Shown here: in pieces, positions 22,209 through 31,804 of the stretch
How positions within the stretch are numbered: the stretch's first letter is position 1
Layout of the letters: each line of letters opens with the position of its first letter
Origin: Trichosporon coremiiforme
Lineage: Eukaryota; Basidiomycota; Tremellomycetes; Trichosporonales; Trichosporonaceae
Assembly: GCA_039545355.1 (NCBI GenBank)
Contig: BCJJ01000026.1
Span: forward strand, 310,001 to 374,000
DNA length: 64,000 nucleotides
Direction of reading: 5' to 3'
Program-made: the position numbers and the translations under genes
Notes under the pieces: model-generated
What the model was told of the DNA's origin: nothing
The model's database searches: none
The model's input: the letters and a program-made list of their open reading frames with translations, nothing else

Positions 22209-23153
22209 ATGCCGAAACGCTCAAACGTCAGTCTCCTGACTGAGGGTGCGGCCTACATCCAGCGCAAGAAGAAGGCTCGCCAGGACCAAGTCGAGGAGAT
22301 CAAGTTCGACGATGAGGCTCGAACGTAGGTGTCTTGGGAGTTGTGTGGGGGAGCAAGGCAGAGAAACTCCGCCCAGCTTCCTTTATCTTCGGTACGAGCT
22401 AACAGAACAGGGAATGGCTGACGGGCTTCTCGAAGAGGAAAAAGCAGCGTGTTGAGGAGCGACGAAAGCGCGCGAAGGAGCGTGACCACCAGGAGCACCT
22501 CGAGGAGCGTCGGAAAGCGCGCCAGGAGCTCAAGGAGCGTGCGGCGCAGAACGTGAAAGATGTGCGCGCCGCTCTGGGTCTGCCAGAACTTCAAGGTATG
22601 TTCTGCCCCTCACACCCACTGTCTCTCTGCCCTTCAACATCAAGCTTGTCGGGATGGCGGGCAGTGGTATTCTCATAAACGTGCTGGCCAAGCTGACAAC
22701 GCAGAGTCCGACGACGAGTCTGAGGAGGAGCAGGAGCAGATCGAAGAGGCGTACTCAGATGACGATCAGGAGGCGCTCGTGACGATCACCGAGGGCTTCG
22801 ACCCGACTTCCGAGACCCGCTCGTACCACTCTTCCTCCGATGAGGAGGGAGAGGAGAAGGAGGTGAAGAGGAAGAGCGGCGTTGATCTCCTGCCTGCCTC
22901 GTCGAAGCGTGCCGAGGCCAAGGCTAAGTCGAGGGCCAAGGCTAAGGCGGAGAAGGCCGAGGCGAAAAAGAGCCGCAGCATGGAGACACCCGCTGAGCGC
23001 CGAAGGGCGAAGGAGTACGAGGCACGCAAGCGTCAGAAGAAGTTTGACAAGGAGCGCGAGCGCAACGGAGGCGAGATTCCGCGGTACTCGAAGAGCAGCA
23101 AGGGCAAGCCGGGGAAGAAGGGTGGCAAGCCGACGAAGGGCAAGAGGAAGTAG
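22209..23153 (+). CDS. RRP17: RRP17/NOL12 family rRNA-processing protein
   Basis: Exons 22209-22324, 22411-22595 and 22705-23153 give 249 aa. The conserved Nop25/Rrp17 block EWLTGFSKRKKQRVEERRKR spans the first splice junction and is followed by a long charged helix. The middle is acidic (DESEEEQEQIEEAYSDDD). The C-terminus is Lys-rich (AEKAEAKKSRS, GKPGKKGGKPTKGKRK) and would serve as nuclear or nucleolar localisation signal. Rrp17 acts in 5' end trimming of 5.8S and 25S precursors. With UTP13 and the NUFIP1-type gene it is the third ribosome-biogenesis gene in this alternating block. Confidence 0.87.
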
Positions 23154-23651
23154 AGCCTGTTGTACTATATGCTAGAGAGTGCTTAGAGATGACGCTGGAG
23201 TCTTGCTTCATGCTCCAACGGCCAGAGCTTGACTGACCTCAGCATTCCACTGCTTGGCGGCACATCGCGCTGCCGTGGCCGGTGTACATTACAAGTGTCA
23301 GCACTCACTTGGCATCTGGTGCATTTGATTTGCTAACCACAGTCGCCTGCACACTTCCATGCCTTCCTCGCCTTCGCCTCATGGGCACCTAGTCGTGGAA
23401 CCCATGAGGTAGCTCTAGACGCCCAGACCTTAGTCGCGTGACACATGCACTGCGCAACGCGCACATGTGGAATGTCTCACCTTAAGACGCGCTAGCAGTA
23501 CTAGCAGTCATTCTTCTCTGCGCCCTAGACAAAAGCACAGCGCCCCACACACTGCCGATCCATCTCGTCCACACACACACACAACCTCCACCTCTTCACT
23601 TTCCTTGTGCTCATCAGCGCTGCCGCTCGATCGCCTCTCGTGATCTTTACG

Positions 23652-23732
23652 ATCTCCTTAGCTCAGTTGGTTAGAGTATTCGCTTTACATTGTGAACGCG
23701 AAGGGTCGACGGTTCGATCCCGTCAGGGGATA
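23652..23732 (+). tRNA. tRNA-Val(UAC) with a 7-nt intron
   Basis: The cloverleaf folds by eye. Acceptor ATCTCCT pairs with AGGGGAT (one U-G pair), D arm is GCTC/GAGT, anticodon stem TTCGC pairs with GCGAA, and T arm is GACGG/CCGTC with loop TTCGATC. The discriminator is A73. The region between the anticodon stems is 14 nt. Removing 7 nt (23690-23696) after A37 restores the loop TTTACAC, identical to the loop of yeast tRNA-Val(UAC). The intron site between bases 37 and 38 is the normal one for fungal nuclear tRNAs. Reading the anticodon as GTG (His) would destroy the stem. Confidence 0.9.
23690..23696 (+). other. tRNA intron, 7 nt
   Basis: Sequence TTGTGAA lies between position 37 (A) and 38 (C) of the tRNA. 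It is very short for a tRNA intron, and would be removed by tRNA splicing endonuclease and ligase. Confidence 0.8.
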
Positions 23733-23735
23733 TCC

Positions 23736-23739
23736 TTTT
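23736..23739 (+). terminator. RNA polymerase III terminator
   Basis: TTTT starts 4 nt after the tRNA 3' end, as expected for Pol III termination. Confidence 0.75.
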
Positions 23740-24145
23740 GGCGATGCTGCTATGCGAAAGAGCGATGAAGAAATGAGCTCTTCCCGGGCTCGGCGGCCAC
23801 TTTTTCGTGCTGACGCGGTGGAGGGTCGGGCCGTGCAGATCAACCTGTGTGCGCCGGGCGGCGCCCGTCAGGGTCGTTTCAACCAGTGTACCTGAGCCTG
23901 GGTTCCGCCTGCGCCCATGCGCCCGTGCGTCCAAGCCTAATGCAGACTATTTTCGCAGTTTTGATCCCGATCGGTTATCAACGATGACGCGTGGGCGCCG
24001 GGCGACCAGGCGCGTCCCGGCATTGCATGCCAGGTAGAGTCCTGCGCCTAGCCGCATCTCCGCCACCCTAACGAAAGTCTGGACACACGGTGGACCGACG
24101 GTTTCCAACCAACAACACCATCACACTCCTTCACCATCAGCAGCG

Positions 24146-26696
24146 ATGCCCAAGTCGAGGAAGTCGCGCGAGTCTTCCGCCGCGTCGGCCGCGACTAGCG
24201 ACAGTGCTGCCAGCGCCAGCGCCGCGAGTGCGCACAGCTCGCGCTCATCAACGCCGACCGTCATTGTCACGCAGACGCAGACGCCCGATGCCTCGAAACA
24301 CGTCCAGATCGAGACACCCGACCGCACGCCGAACGGAACCCCGCCGCCAGCGGGAGAGAGCCGACTCCGCCAGCGCTTCAAGAGCGTGCGCGAGGAGCTC
24401 GGCAAGAGCATGGACGACATCTCCGTCCGTATCCGCAACAAGGGAGATGGCAACTACAAGGTGAGCGTAGTGGCGGGGTGCAACGCTGACGATAGGTTTT
24501 AGCGCCGGGAACACCGTATGACGAGCTTGGTGAGTCACCTGGAACGGTCGGACTCGCCCGCCGAACCGTTGGCGCCCGTGCGCCTGCCCGACGGTCTGCA
24601 GCGATAGGATACTGACGGCAGAACTGCACCAGCACCACAAGGGGCATAAGCACCACCAGAAGGACGAGCGGGGGTGGAAGAAGTGGTTCGTCGGCCGACG
24701 AGCGCTGTTCCCGATCGCGTTCGTGCTTGGTGCGGCCGCCGTGTGGCTCACGACGGCGCCGGATCTGCTTCCTGCCGACCTGTCAGACGTGTGGCCGATG
24801 CTGCAGGCGGACATGCGTGACTTCCTCGGCAACCTGACGATTACGGATGCGGTGCGCAAGAACATCTTTGAGAACCGTGACTTCACGGTCGCCGACGACC
24901 TGATTGAGAAGTACGGACTGAAGGCGGACCACCCGATTGTGCTCATGCCGGGCATCATTTCGACTGGTCTCGAGAGTTGGAGCACGGAACCCGTTGCGCG
25001 CAGCATGTTCCGCAGCCGGCTGTGGGGCACGTCGACCATGATCCGCACCGTGCTCACGGACAAGGAGAAGTGGACTGAGGCGATCGCGATCGATCTCAAG
25101 ACCGGTCTCGACCCGCCTGGGCACAAGGTGCGCGCGGCGCAGGGGCTTGACGCTGCCTCAGAGTTCATCCAGGGGTACTGGATCTGGCAGAAGATTGTGC
25201 AGAATCTGGCCGCGATCGGGTACGACACGTCAACGATGGATATGGCGGCGTACGACTGGCGCGTGGCTTTCTACAACCTGGAGATCCGCGACTTCTTCCT
25301 GACGAGGCTGAAGGTGAAGATTGAGGTCATGCGCCAGCAGACGGGCAAGAAGGTTGTGCTCGCCAGTCACTCGATGGGCGGCTCGCTCGCCCTCTACTTT
25401 TTCAAGTGGGTCGAGGCGGACCCGAAGAAGTGCGGCGGGTTCGGCGGCGGCGGCGGCCCTCACTGGGTTGAGGACAACATTGACTCCTGGGTCAACATTG
25501 CAGGCACGCTGCTCGGCGTGCCAAAGGCCATGACTGCGTTCCTCTCGGGCGAGATGCGCGACACGGTCGAGATCCACCCGCTCGGCTCGTACATGCTCGA
25601 AAAGTTCTTCTCGCGCAAGGAGCGCGCCAAGCTCTTCCGCAACTGGCCCGGTGCGAGCAGCATGTGGATGAAGGGCGGGAACCGGATCTGGGGCAACGAC
25701 ACGTTCGCGCCCGACGACCCCGAGAACACGACGGACACGTTTGGCCGCTTCCTCTCGTTCCGCAACACCTCGACCGAGCCGGTCGACAAGGAGCTGACGA
25801 GCGAGACGGTCCACCCCAACCTGACCGTGGATGACACGGGGCCGTACATCCTCGAGCACACGAGTTCAGACTACCAGCGCATGTACCAGTCGAACTACTC
25901 TGGCGGGTTCGAGAGCGACGTCAAGCAGCTGAAGAAGAACGCCTTCGACCCCGTCAAGTGGTCGAACCCGCTCGAGGTGCAGCTGCCCGATGCGCCGAGC
26001 ATGAAGATCTACTGTCTCTACGGCCACGGGAAGGAGACGGAGCGCTCGTACTGGTACGCCAAGGGCGAGTGGATGGAGGACGAGAACCGCGGCGACGCAG
26101 TCGGCAAGGAGGCCATCTGCGAGGCGGACGACGAGGAGTGTCTCCGCACGCCCGGTGACTTCCCCATGACGCGCGACCAGTGGATCGACACAGAAGTCAC
26201 GGACAAGGGAGCCACGCCCGAGGTCCGTTCCGGCGTCAAGTTCAGCGACGGTGACGGTACAATCGCCACGGTCTCGCTCGGCGCAATGTGCGTCAAGGGA
26301 TGGAAGGGCAAGACGCCCTGGAACCCGGCCGGCATCAAGGTTGTGACGCAGGGTGAGTAAGCTGTGAGCCACCGCAGGCGGCGAGCAGGTGTTGAGCGCA
26401 GCGAGCGGGGGAGCGTGAGAGGGGGTTTGCACACAACATGCGGAACCGCACGCGGCCCCGCACAGCTATGGGTACGCCAGATTATGAGCTGACAATCAGA
26501 ATACAAGCACCAGCCGGACAGCTTCGACCTGCGCGGCGGCCCCCTGACGGCAGACCACGTCGACATTCTCGGCTCGTCGCCGCTGAACGCGGCCATTCTC
26601 GAGATCGCAGCCGGACGGGGCGACCTCGTCGAGCCCACGATCGGGTCAAACATCACAGACTATGTCGAGCGCATGGACTGGGGAGGTGCTTTCTAA
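24146..26696 (+). CDS. LRO1: LRO1-type phospholipid:diacylglycerol acyltransferase (PDAT)
   Basis: Exons 24146-24460, 24496-24529, 24622-26352 and 26500-26696 give 758 aa. A cytosolic Ser-rich N-terminus is followed by a membrane segment ALFPIAFVLGAAAVWLTT and a lumenal LCAT-like alpha/beta hydrolase. Visible landmarks are PIVLMPGIISTGLESW, the nucleophile elbow ASHSMGGSL (Ser near residue 367), and at the C-terminus TADHVDILGSSPLN, which holds the catalytic histidine and matches yeast Lro1. The enzyme moves an acyl chain from a phospholipid sn-2 position to diacylglycerol and so makes triacylglycerol in the ER. This fits the oleaginous habit of many trichosporonoid yeasts. The 34-nt second exon only works with the acceptor at 24495. 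The next AG breaks the frame. Confidence 0.94.
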
Positions 26697-29600
26697 GCAC
26701 CGCGATCATGGTAGAGGTCAGTGTACGCCTCGAGAGAGGTTAGACGGGAGCGTGAGAGGACGTAGGCGTGAGCTCGGACGATGAGTCATCGAGTCATGCT
26801 GAGGACGGGGACGCGGCACGAATGCGCAGCGCTATCTGCACAGAAACATTCACTTATCATAGAGTACAGCTTTTCTTCGGAGTAATGCCATGTTACCTTT
26901 TTTTGGTTGTTTGCGATCTGTGGGGGTGGACTCATGTCCTCTCCAGCCGTCTCTGCCGTCGTCTACTGTGCGGCGCCCACCGCCGCCGCCACCTTCCCTC
27001 AGCTTGTTTGTGTGCGAACATGTTGCGTTTGTCTGTTCGTGCAAGCTCCTTAACGCGCAGTAATGTTGGGTGGGGTGCGGTCAGTGTTGTTCGGTGGGCC
27101 GAAAACGCCACACTTGATTGAACAATGGGACCACGGGACCCGACTGAACGTTGCTTGAATCTGGGGGCGTGCCGACCAGCCTTCGTACATGACCTCCTCT
27201 CTTGTTTGTCTGACCTGGTGTGCCAAGCTGTATTGTTCCATTACGCCCTGAAGTGCAGAAGGCCGGTTGTTCTTGATCTCTCGGTACGCCCGGACGCCGT
27301 CTTGGCCGCTTGGTGTGTGTCCAGCCGAGTCCGAGTCCGGTGTACTGATTTGTTCTGGGATCTCGGATTGGGGATGAGTCATGAGTACGTGAGTCAGAAT
27401 GCTCGGACTGCTTACATCGCACCCCGTTCCACGGAACCGGAACAAGGCCATTCACAGGAGAGAAAAGAGAGGCGCAAAGCCGTAGCGCCTTAGCATTGTG
27501 TAGTCTTCGAAACGAGCCGGAAGACCACTCCTCGAATACCCAGAATAACCGTAGACGGGGGGAGGGTGGCAGCCGTAGTCCCCCACTTGTTGCTCGACAC
27601 GCGATTAGACGCCCGAGACGCCCAGCGCCCAGATCCGCGGCCCAGCAACAGACCCCCGATTCACTGAGAGATGGATCTCGTAGCCCCGCAATTTGACTTA
27701 TTTCAACGCATTTCACGTTTTCTCACACAATGCAGACAAAGATAGACACGACTCGGACAACTTGTACAACTCGGAAGTCTCCGGATTTCAGGATGCAGGA
27801 TGGCCCGGTATGCACATGACTCATGACCCGTGGCCCATGGGGTGTCAGACGACACCTGGACAGTTGGCTCGGCACATTTGTGGTACACGGTACGGCATGC
27901 CGGGACGTGCTCGGTGCCCAGCGCGCCGAGCATTTCACGCGCTCCCACACCGAGCGCCCGAGGCCGCACGCGTGCATTCAGCATGAAGGCGGGACGTCGG
28001 AGCCGTGAACAGCAGACCCCTTGCGCGCCTTTGGCTACGGGCGATTCACGCGAGCGGAGAGCGGTGCGCGGTGATCGGCCTACACGGACTAAGAGGGCTA
28101 GCGCGCTAGTGGTGGGAATGTGAGCCGCCAAGTGGTCCGAGTATGTGAATTGCTCCAAGAAGTCTGGCGTAGCTGCCGTCTTGGGTCGTTCTTCCTCTGA
28201 CCTCTGCCTTCGCCCTCGCTCCTCCTTAGACCTCCTTGATAGCTCATGATCAGTCCAGTCGCGCTCGTCGCCCGAGGCCGAAGCCGAGGGGGGCTCCGGC
28301 CACTTGGCCATCTCGCTCCAACAACCCAAGAACGGCCAAGCCATAATTAGTCCAGATATGCTATTCCGCGAAGCCTCCATTCCCAAGGGCCCGATCTGGC
28401 TGGAGCTCCACGCATGCACAGTCTGGAGCTATAGTCCTGGTGCGACATCAGGCTCGCCGGTTATTCATCGCGAACGCCAAATGCCGTTCATGGTCGTAAG
28501 ACGAGGTTTTCTATTCCCGTTGCCTTTGGTCGTCAGCTGGACGGTTAGACGCCGCAGGTTGTCTCCGCACGCTCAATCCTTTCGGTCACAGGCGTGGCCG
28601 GCGTGGGCGGAACGCAGTCGGTCCAAGCACCCCAGCACGGGGACAGGCGAGGAGTTCTTCCTTCGAGGTCCAGTAAAGTTTTTCCAGAAGCAGCATGGAC
28701 ATGTTTGGCTCGTTCTTGGCTTTCATCTCGGTGCCCGCCGTAGTTGTCAGGAACGCAAGGAACGAACAGGTATGAACAGGAACTCAGACCAAAGAGTCGA
28801 CCGGGAAGTCTTGAGGCTCATGAACGTGTTAATGTGGGCGGAGCCCCCACCAGCAAGGGCGGAGACGAACGCGTGCTACCCTGGTATTCGTGCCCTGAAG
28901 GGTTCCGAATGCAGTAAAGCTTCATGGACAGCCCTGAGGTAAACCCTGACTGCTGCCAGCGGCCAAGAGAAACCCACGGAGACGGAAGAGGGTTCCTCAG
29001 CACAGCACCCAGCGACGACGACCCTCTGCAGTCCATTGGCCTCTGCATCCTGCGAAATGATCAAGGGACGGAGCGAGGGAATGAAGCAACGCAAACAGGG
29101 ATAAGCAAACTCGCCGAGCAGAGAAGCTCGAGCAACAGAAGGGAGCATACTATCCCGTCCAGTACGATTGGCCGCTCGCTCGGCATGTTGCTCGCCATGC
29201 ACCGCGCATTTCCTCCGCCTTGTCCGTTCTGCTCCGTGTGCCCTATCCTGTGTCCGCGGAGTTCGGCCTTGCATCGGCCTTGCTTCGGCTTCAACGGACG
29301 AAGAGGGCAAGAGTGGAAAGTGCACAGCATTCGGCGTCCGCGTCAAAATATAGACGCAGATTCCCCGGCAGTCCGGCGAACCCGGCATTCTCGGCTGTCT
29401 CCGCCGGAAAGTCTGAGTCGGGTGTACGGCATCGCAAATCGCCATTGCGATCGCGCGCGCGCGCGTGCGGGGCGTACTCGGCACTCGGGCTGCTGGCTTG
29501 CTGAGATGGAAAGCAAGTCGTACGTGCCGATCTACATCTTGCCTGAGGACGGTGCAGCGATCGATCTGAGATCTCTCAGCCGTTGTCGCACCGTGATCTG

Positions 29601-30835
29601 TGCGACAGCTGTGCGCGCTGTGCCACTACTGTCGCGTCCCACCGCGTGTCGGTTCCGGGATGTTCGGGACGCAAAGAATGGCACAGATGCACACGGACGC
29701 GCAGCAGTCGACATGAGACCGCAGCCTGTTCCAGTTCCAGCAGGTCGTCATGTTCCCAAGGTATTCAAGGATCCGAGGATTCCGGACGTGAACAGAGTTG
29801 CGCCAGACTTGCAACAGTTGCGCCAGAGTTGCCGCTCTCGTCCATTTTCTCTCGATTCTCTCGATTCTCTCGGCAACGGCTGTCTCTCGAGAGTTCACCG
29901 AAAGTCTATCCTTGTTCACGAGGGTTCACAGGAGGTTTGCAGTTGATTCCAAGACCCAAAGTTCCGCGACTTGCTCGGCATGCTCGGTCATTGCCCTGAC
30001 CTCAAAGCTCGCAGGCTGGTCGGTGCCACGCTCCGAAGTGACCAGCCACCACACATGAATCGTGGAGCGTGGCTCGTGTGCCTTGCGTCGTCTTGTCTGA
30101 GATCACGTCGTGGCTCTGCCATTTCAGATTTATGTGCATCTGCCCGCACCTCTGTGCCATGTGTGAGAGCTTTGTTCACATGCTGCGATCGCTGCGGATG
30201 TCGAGTTGCGACAGGGTGACACGACATGAAGCGCGGTGCCTCGAGCGGCGTGAAGCAGCGGGCGGAGGGCGTGCGGGCAGGTAACCCGGTACATGCCGGG
30301 CCGAGCAAGAGTCTATTCGCCATCCTGTTTCCGGAAGCGCGTGAAGCAGCGTGAAGCAATTAGGGTGGAACGGTTCGAAAGCGATGGGATGCTGGGAACC
30401 GAGCACTCTGCCATCCGCCAGGAGCACGAGTGCCAAGTAAGTTTCCAGTTGGTAGTGTACCTGCGTTTTGCGCTTGGACCGGGCGGGTTTGGCGTTGTTC
30501 CTAGCCAAAAGAGTCCTGGGTGGGTGCCGTGATGCGACGACGGCGAACCCGCTGCACCGCCTCGTCTGTCGGTTGTCACCTCACTCCCAAGTACCCGTCT
30601 CTGCGCCACCGGTTGGCCGCTGGGCGATTGGGCTGCTGGGCGGTTGGCTTACATGCAGTAGTGAGTCCAAGCTCAGCGGCGTCCACAGAACAAGCAAAAT
30701 GCACGAGGGGGACCAGCTCTTGGCTGATCTTGGCGTGCGAGTGGAGGGGGATCAGCCCATCAGCCCTCGCCCTGTGTTTGCACGGTATGCCAAACATTGG
30801 GTGCATCATTTGAACGTCGGGATTTCGAGGACCGA

Positions 30836-30878
30836 GTGAGGGCCGTGAGGGCCGTGAGGGCCGTGAGGGCCGTGAGGG
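30836..30878. repeat. 9-bp minisatellite, unit GTGAGGGCC
   Basis: Four perfect copies followed by seven bases of a fifth. Confidence 0.9.
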
Positions 30879-31008
30879 ATGGATAGGGGTGAATGCGATG
30901 CGATGAATGAATGGATGTGGGTGGGTGGTGGTGGCTACGTCAGCTGAGTGATGAGGGACCAGGATGCAAAAGGGACGAGGAGCATGAGAAAACAGAGTGC
31001 AGAGTGTG

Positions 31009-31155
31009 TGAGTGAGTGAGTGAGAGGGATGTGTCTTGCAGGAGTGGTCGAGGCGTGGGAGCAGAGCAAGACTGGGCGCAGTGTGAGGCACGGCAGATGG
31101 CAGATGGCAGACGACGTAACCTGCTGGGCTCTGCTGGCTCTGCTGGCTCTGCTGG
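31009..31155. repeat. Cluster of three short tandem repeats
   Basis: TGAG x4 (31009-31024), GGCAGAT x2 plus six bases (31092-31111) and GGCTCTGCT x3 (31127-31153) follow one another within 150 bp. Confidence 0.85.
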
Positions 31156-31779
31156 GTGTGTATATCCTGTCTTTGGGTCACTCACGCTCTGCTGCCCTCG
31201 ATGCACCTCCGGCGTCCCTCTCCTCTTTCCTGACGACTGCAGTGCTTTTGCTTTTTCCCTTGCCACAGTACCCTGGACATCACCTCACCCGACCCTCTGC
31301 TGCTCCTGCTCCTCTGGTGCTCCCTTTCGGAGCATGCATCCCATCTCTTCGACAATCTCTTGCTCTTGCTTTCCGCCCCGCCCCCCACGCCTCGTACGCT
31401 CAGCGTCCGACCGCCGTCGAAACTTACTCCGTTCAGGTAAACAACAACCTCACCGCACTCACCGTCAATTCCACCCTCTCGCCCCCTAATCACAACATTA
31501 ATCCCCAATTACAAACTCGCCCATTCCATCCCCCTCAGCCCCCGGCACCGGTCATCCCTCTCGTGCCCCCCCGGCGCCCTTCCCCCTGCCCTCCCCTGCC
31601 CCTGTCGCTCGCTCGCGCATATTATTGCCCCTCCCACCATCACCTCTTAGCTCTCTTTCCCCCGTCATCTCTTCTCCTTCGTCTCTTTCTCTTTGACGTC
31701 CCCTTCTTCGCCGCCTTGTATTTCTTCTCCTCCCCCTCCTCCCCTCCCACTCCGCTCTCTAGCTCGACCGACGGTCGAA

Positions 31780-31794
31780 CCCCCCCCCCCCCCC
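31780..31794 (+). repeat. 15-nt poly-C run just before the glucanase start
   Basis: Fifteen consecutive C residues end 10 bp before the ATG at 31805. They are followed by TTAGCCCACCATGG, a near-ideal Kozak context. The run would lie in the 5' UTR or at the transcription start. Confidence 0.85.
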
Positions 31795-31804
31795 TTAGCC
31801 CACC

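Larger units (their letters stand above)
23154..24145. other. Intergenic region holding the tRNA-Val gene
   Basis: About 990 bp between RRP17 and LRO1. The only gene seen is the tRNA at 23652-23732. A short (CA)n stretch lies at about 23571-23583. The rest shows no coding pattern. Confidence 0.6.
26697..31804. other. 5.1-kb gene-free region upstream of the glucanase gene
   Basis: This is the longest stretch without a recognisable gene. Open frames up to about 340 codons occur on both strands (for example 28924-29946), but none shows a domain, the usual intron pattern or similarity I recognise. Contents: a (CG)n tract near 29450-29465, direct repeats around 29797-29870, minisatellites at 30836-31155, and a pyrimidine-rich tract (31540-31800) of the kind that precedes strongly expressed fungal genes. 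It may be an extended promoter, a non-coding transcript or decayed repeat DNA. I cannot tell which. Confidence 0.5.

Noticed and set aside
23682..23702. Anticodon GTG (tRNA-His) reading of the tRNA
   Set aside because: The TTGTGAA loop would need stem TTACA/CGCGA, which does not pair. The Val(UAC) reading gives five perfect stem pairs.
28924..29946. 340-codon open frame in the 5.1-kb gene-free block
   Set aside because: Arg/Ser/Pro-rich composition, no domain, competing frames on both strands, and no start context.
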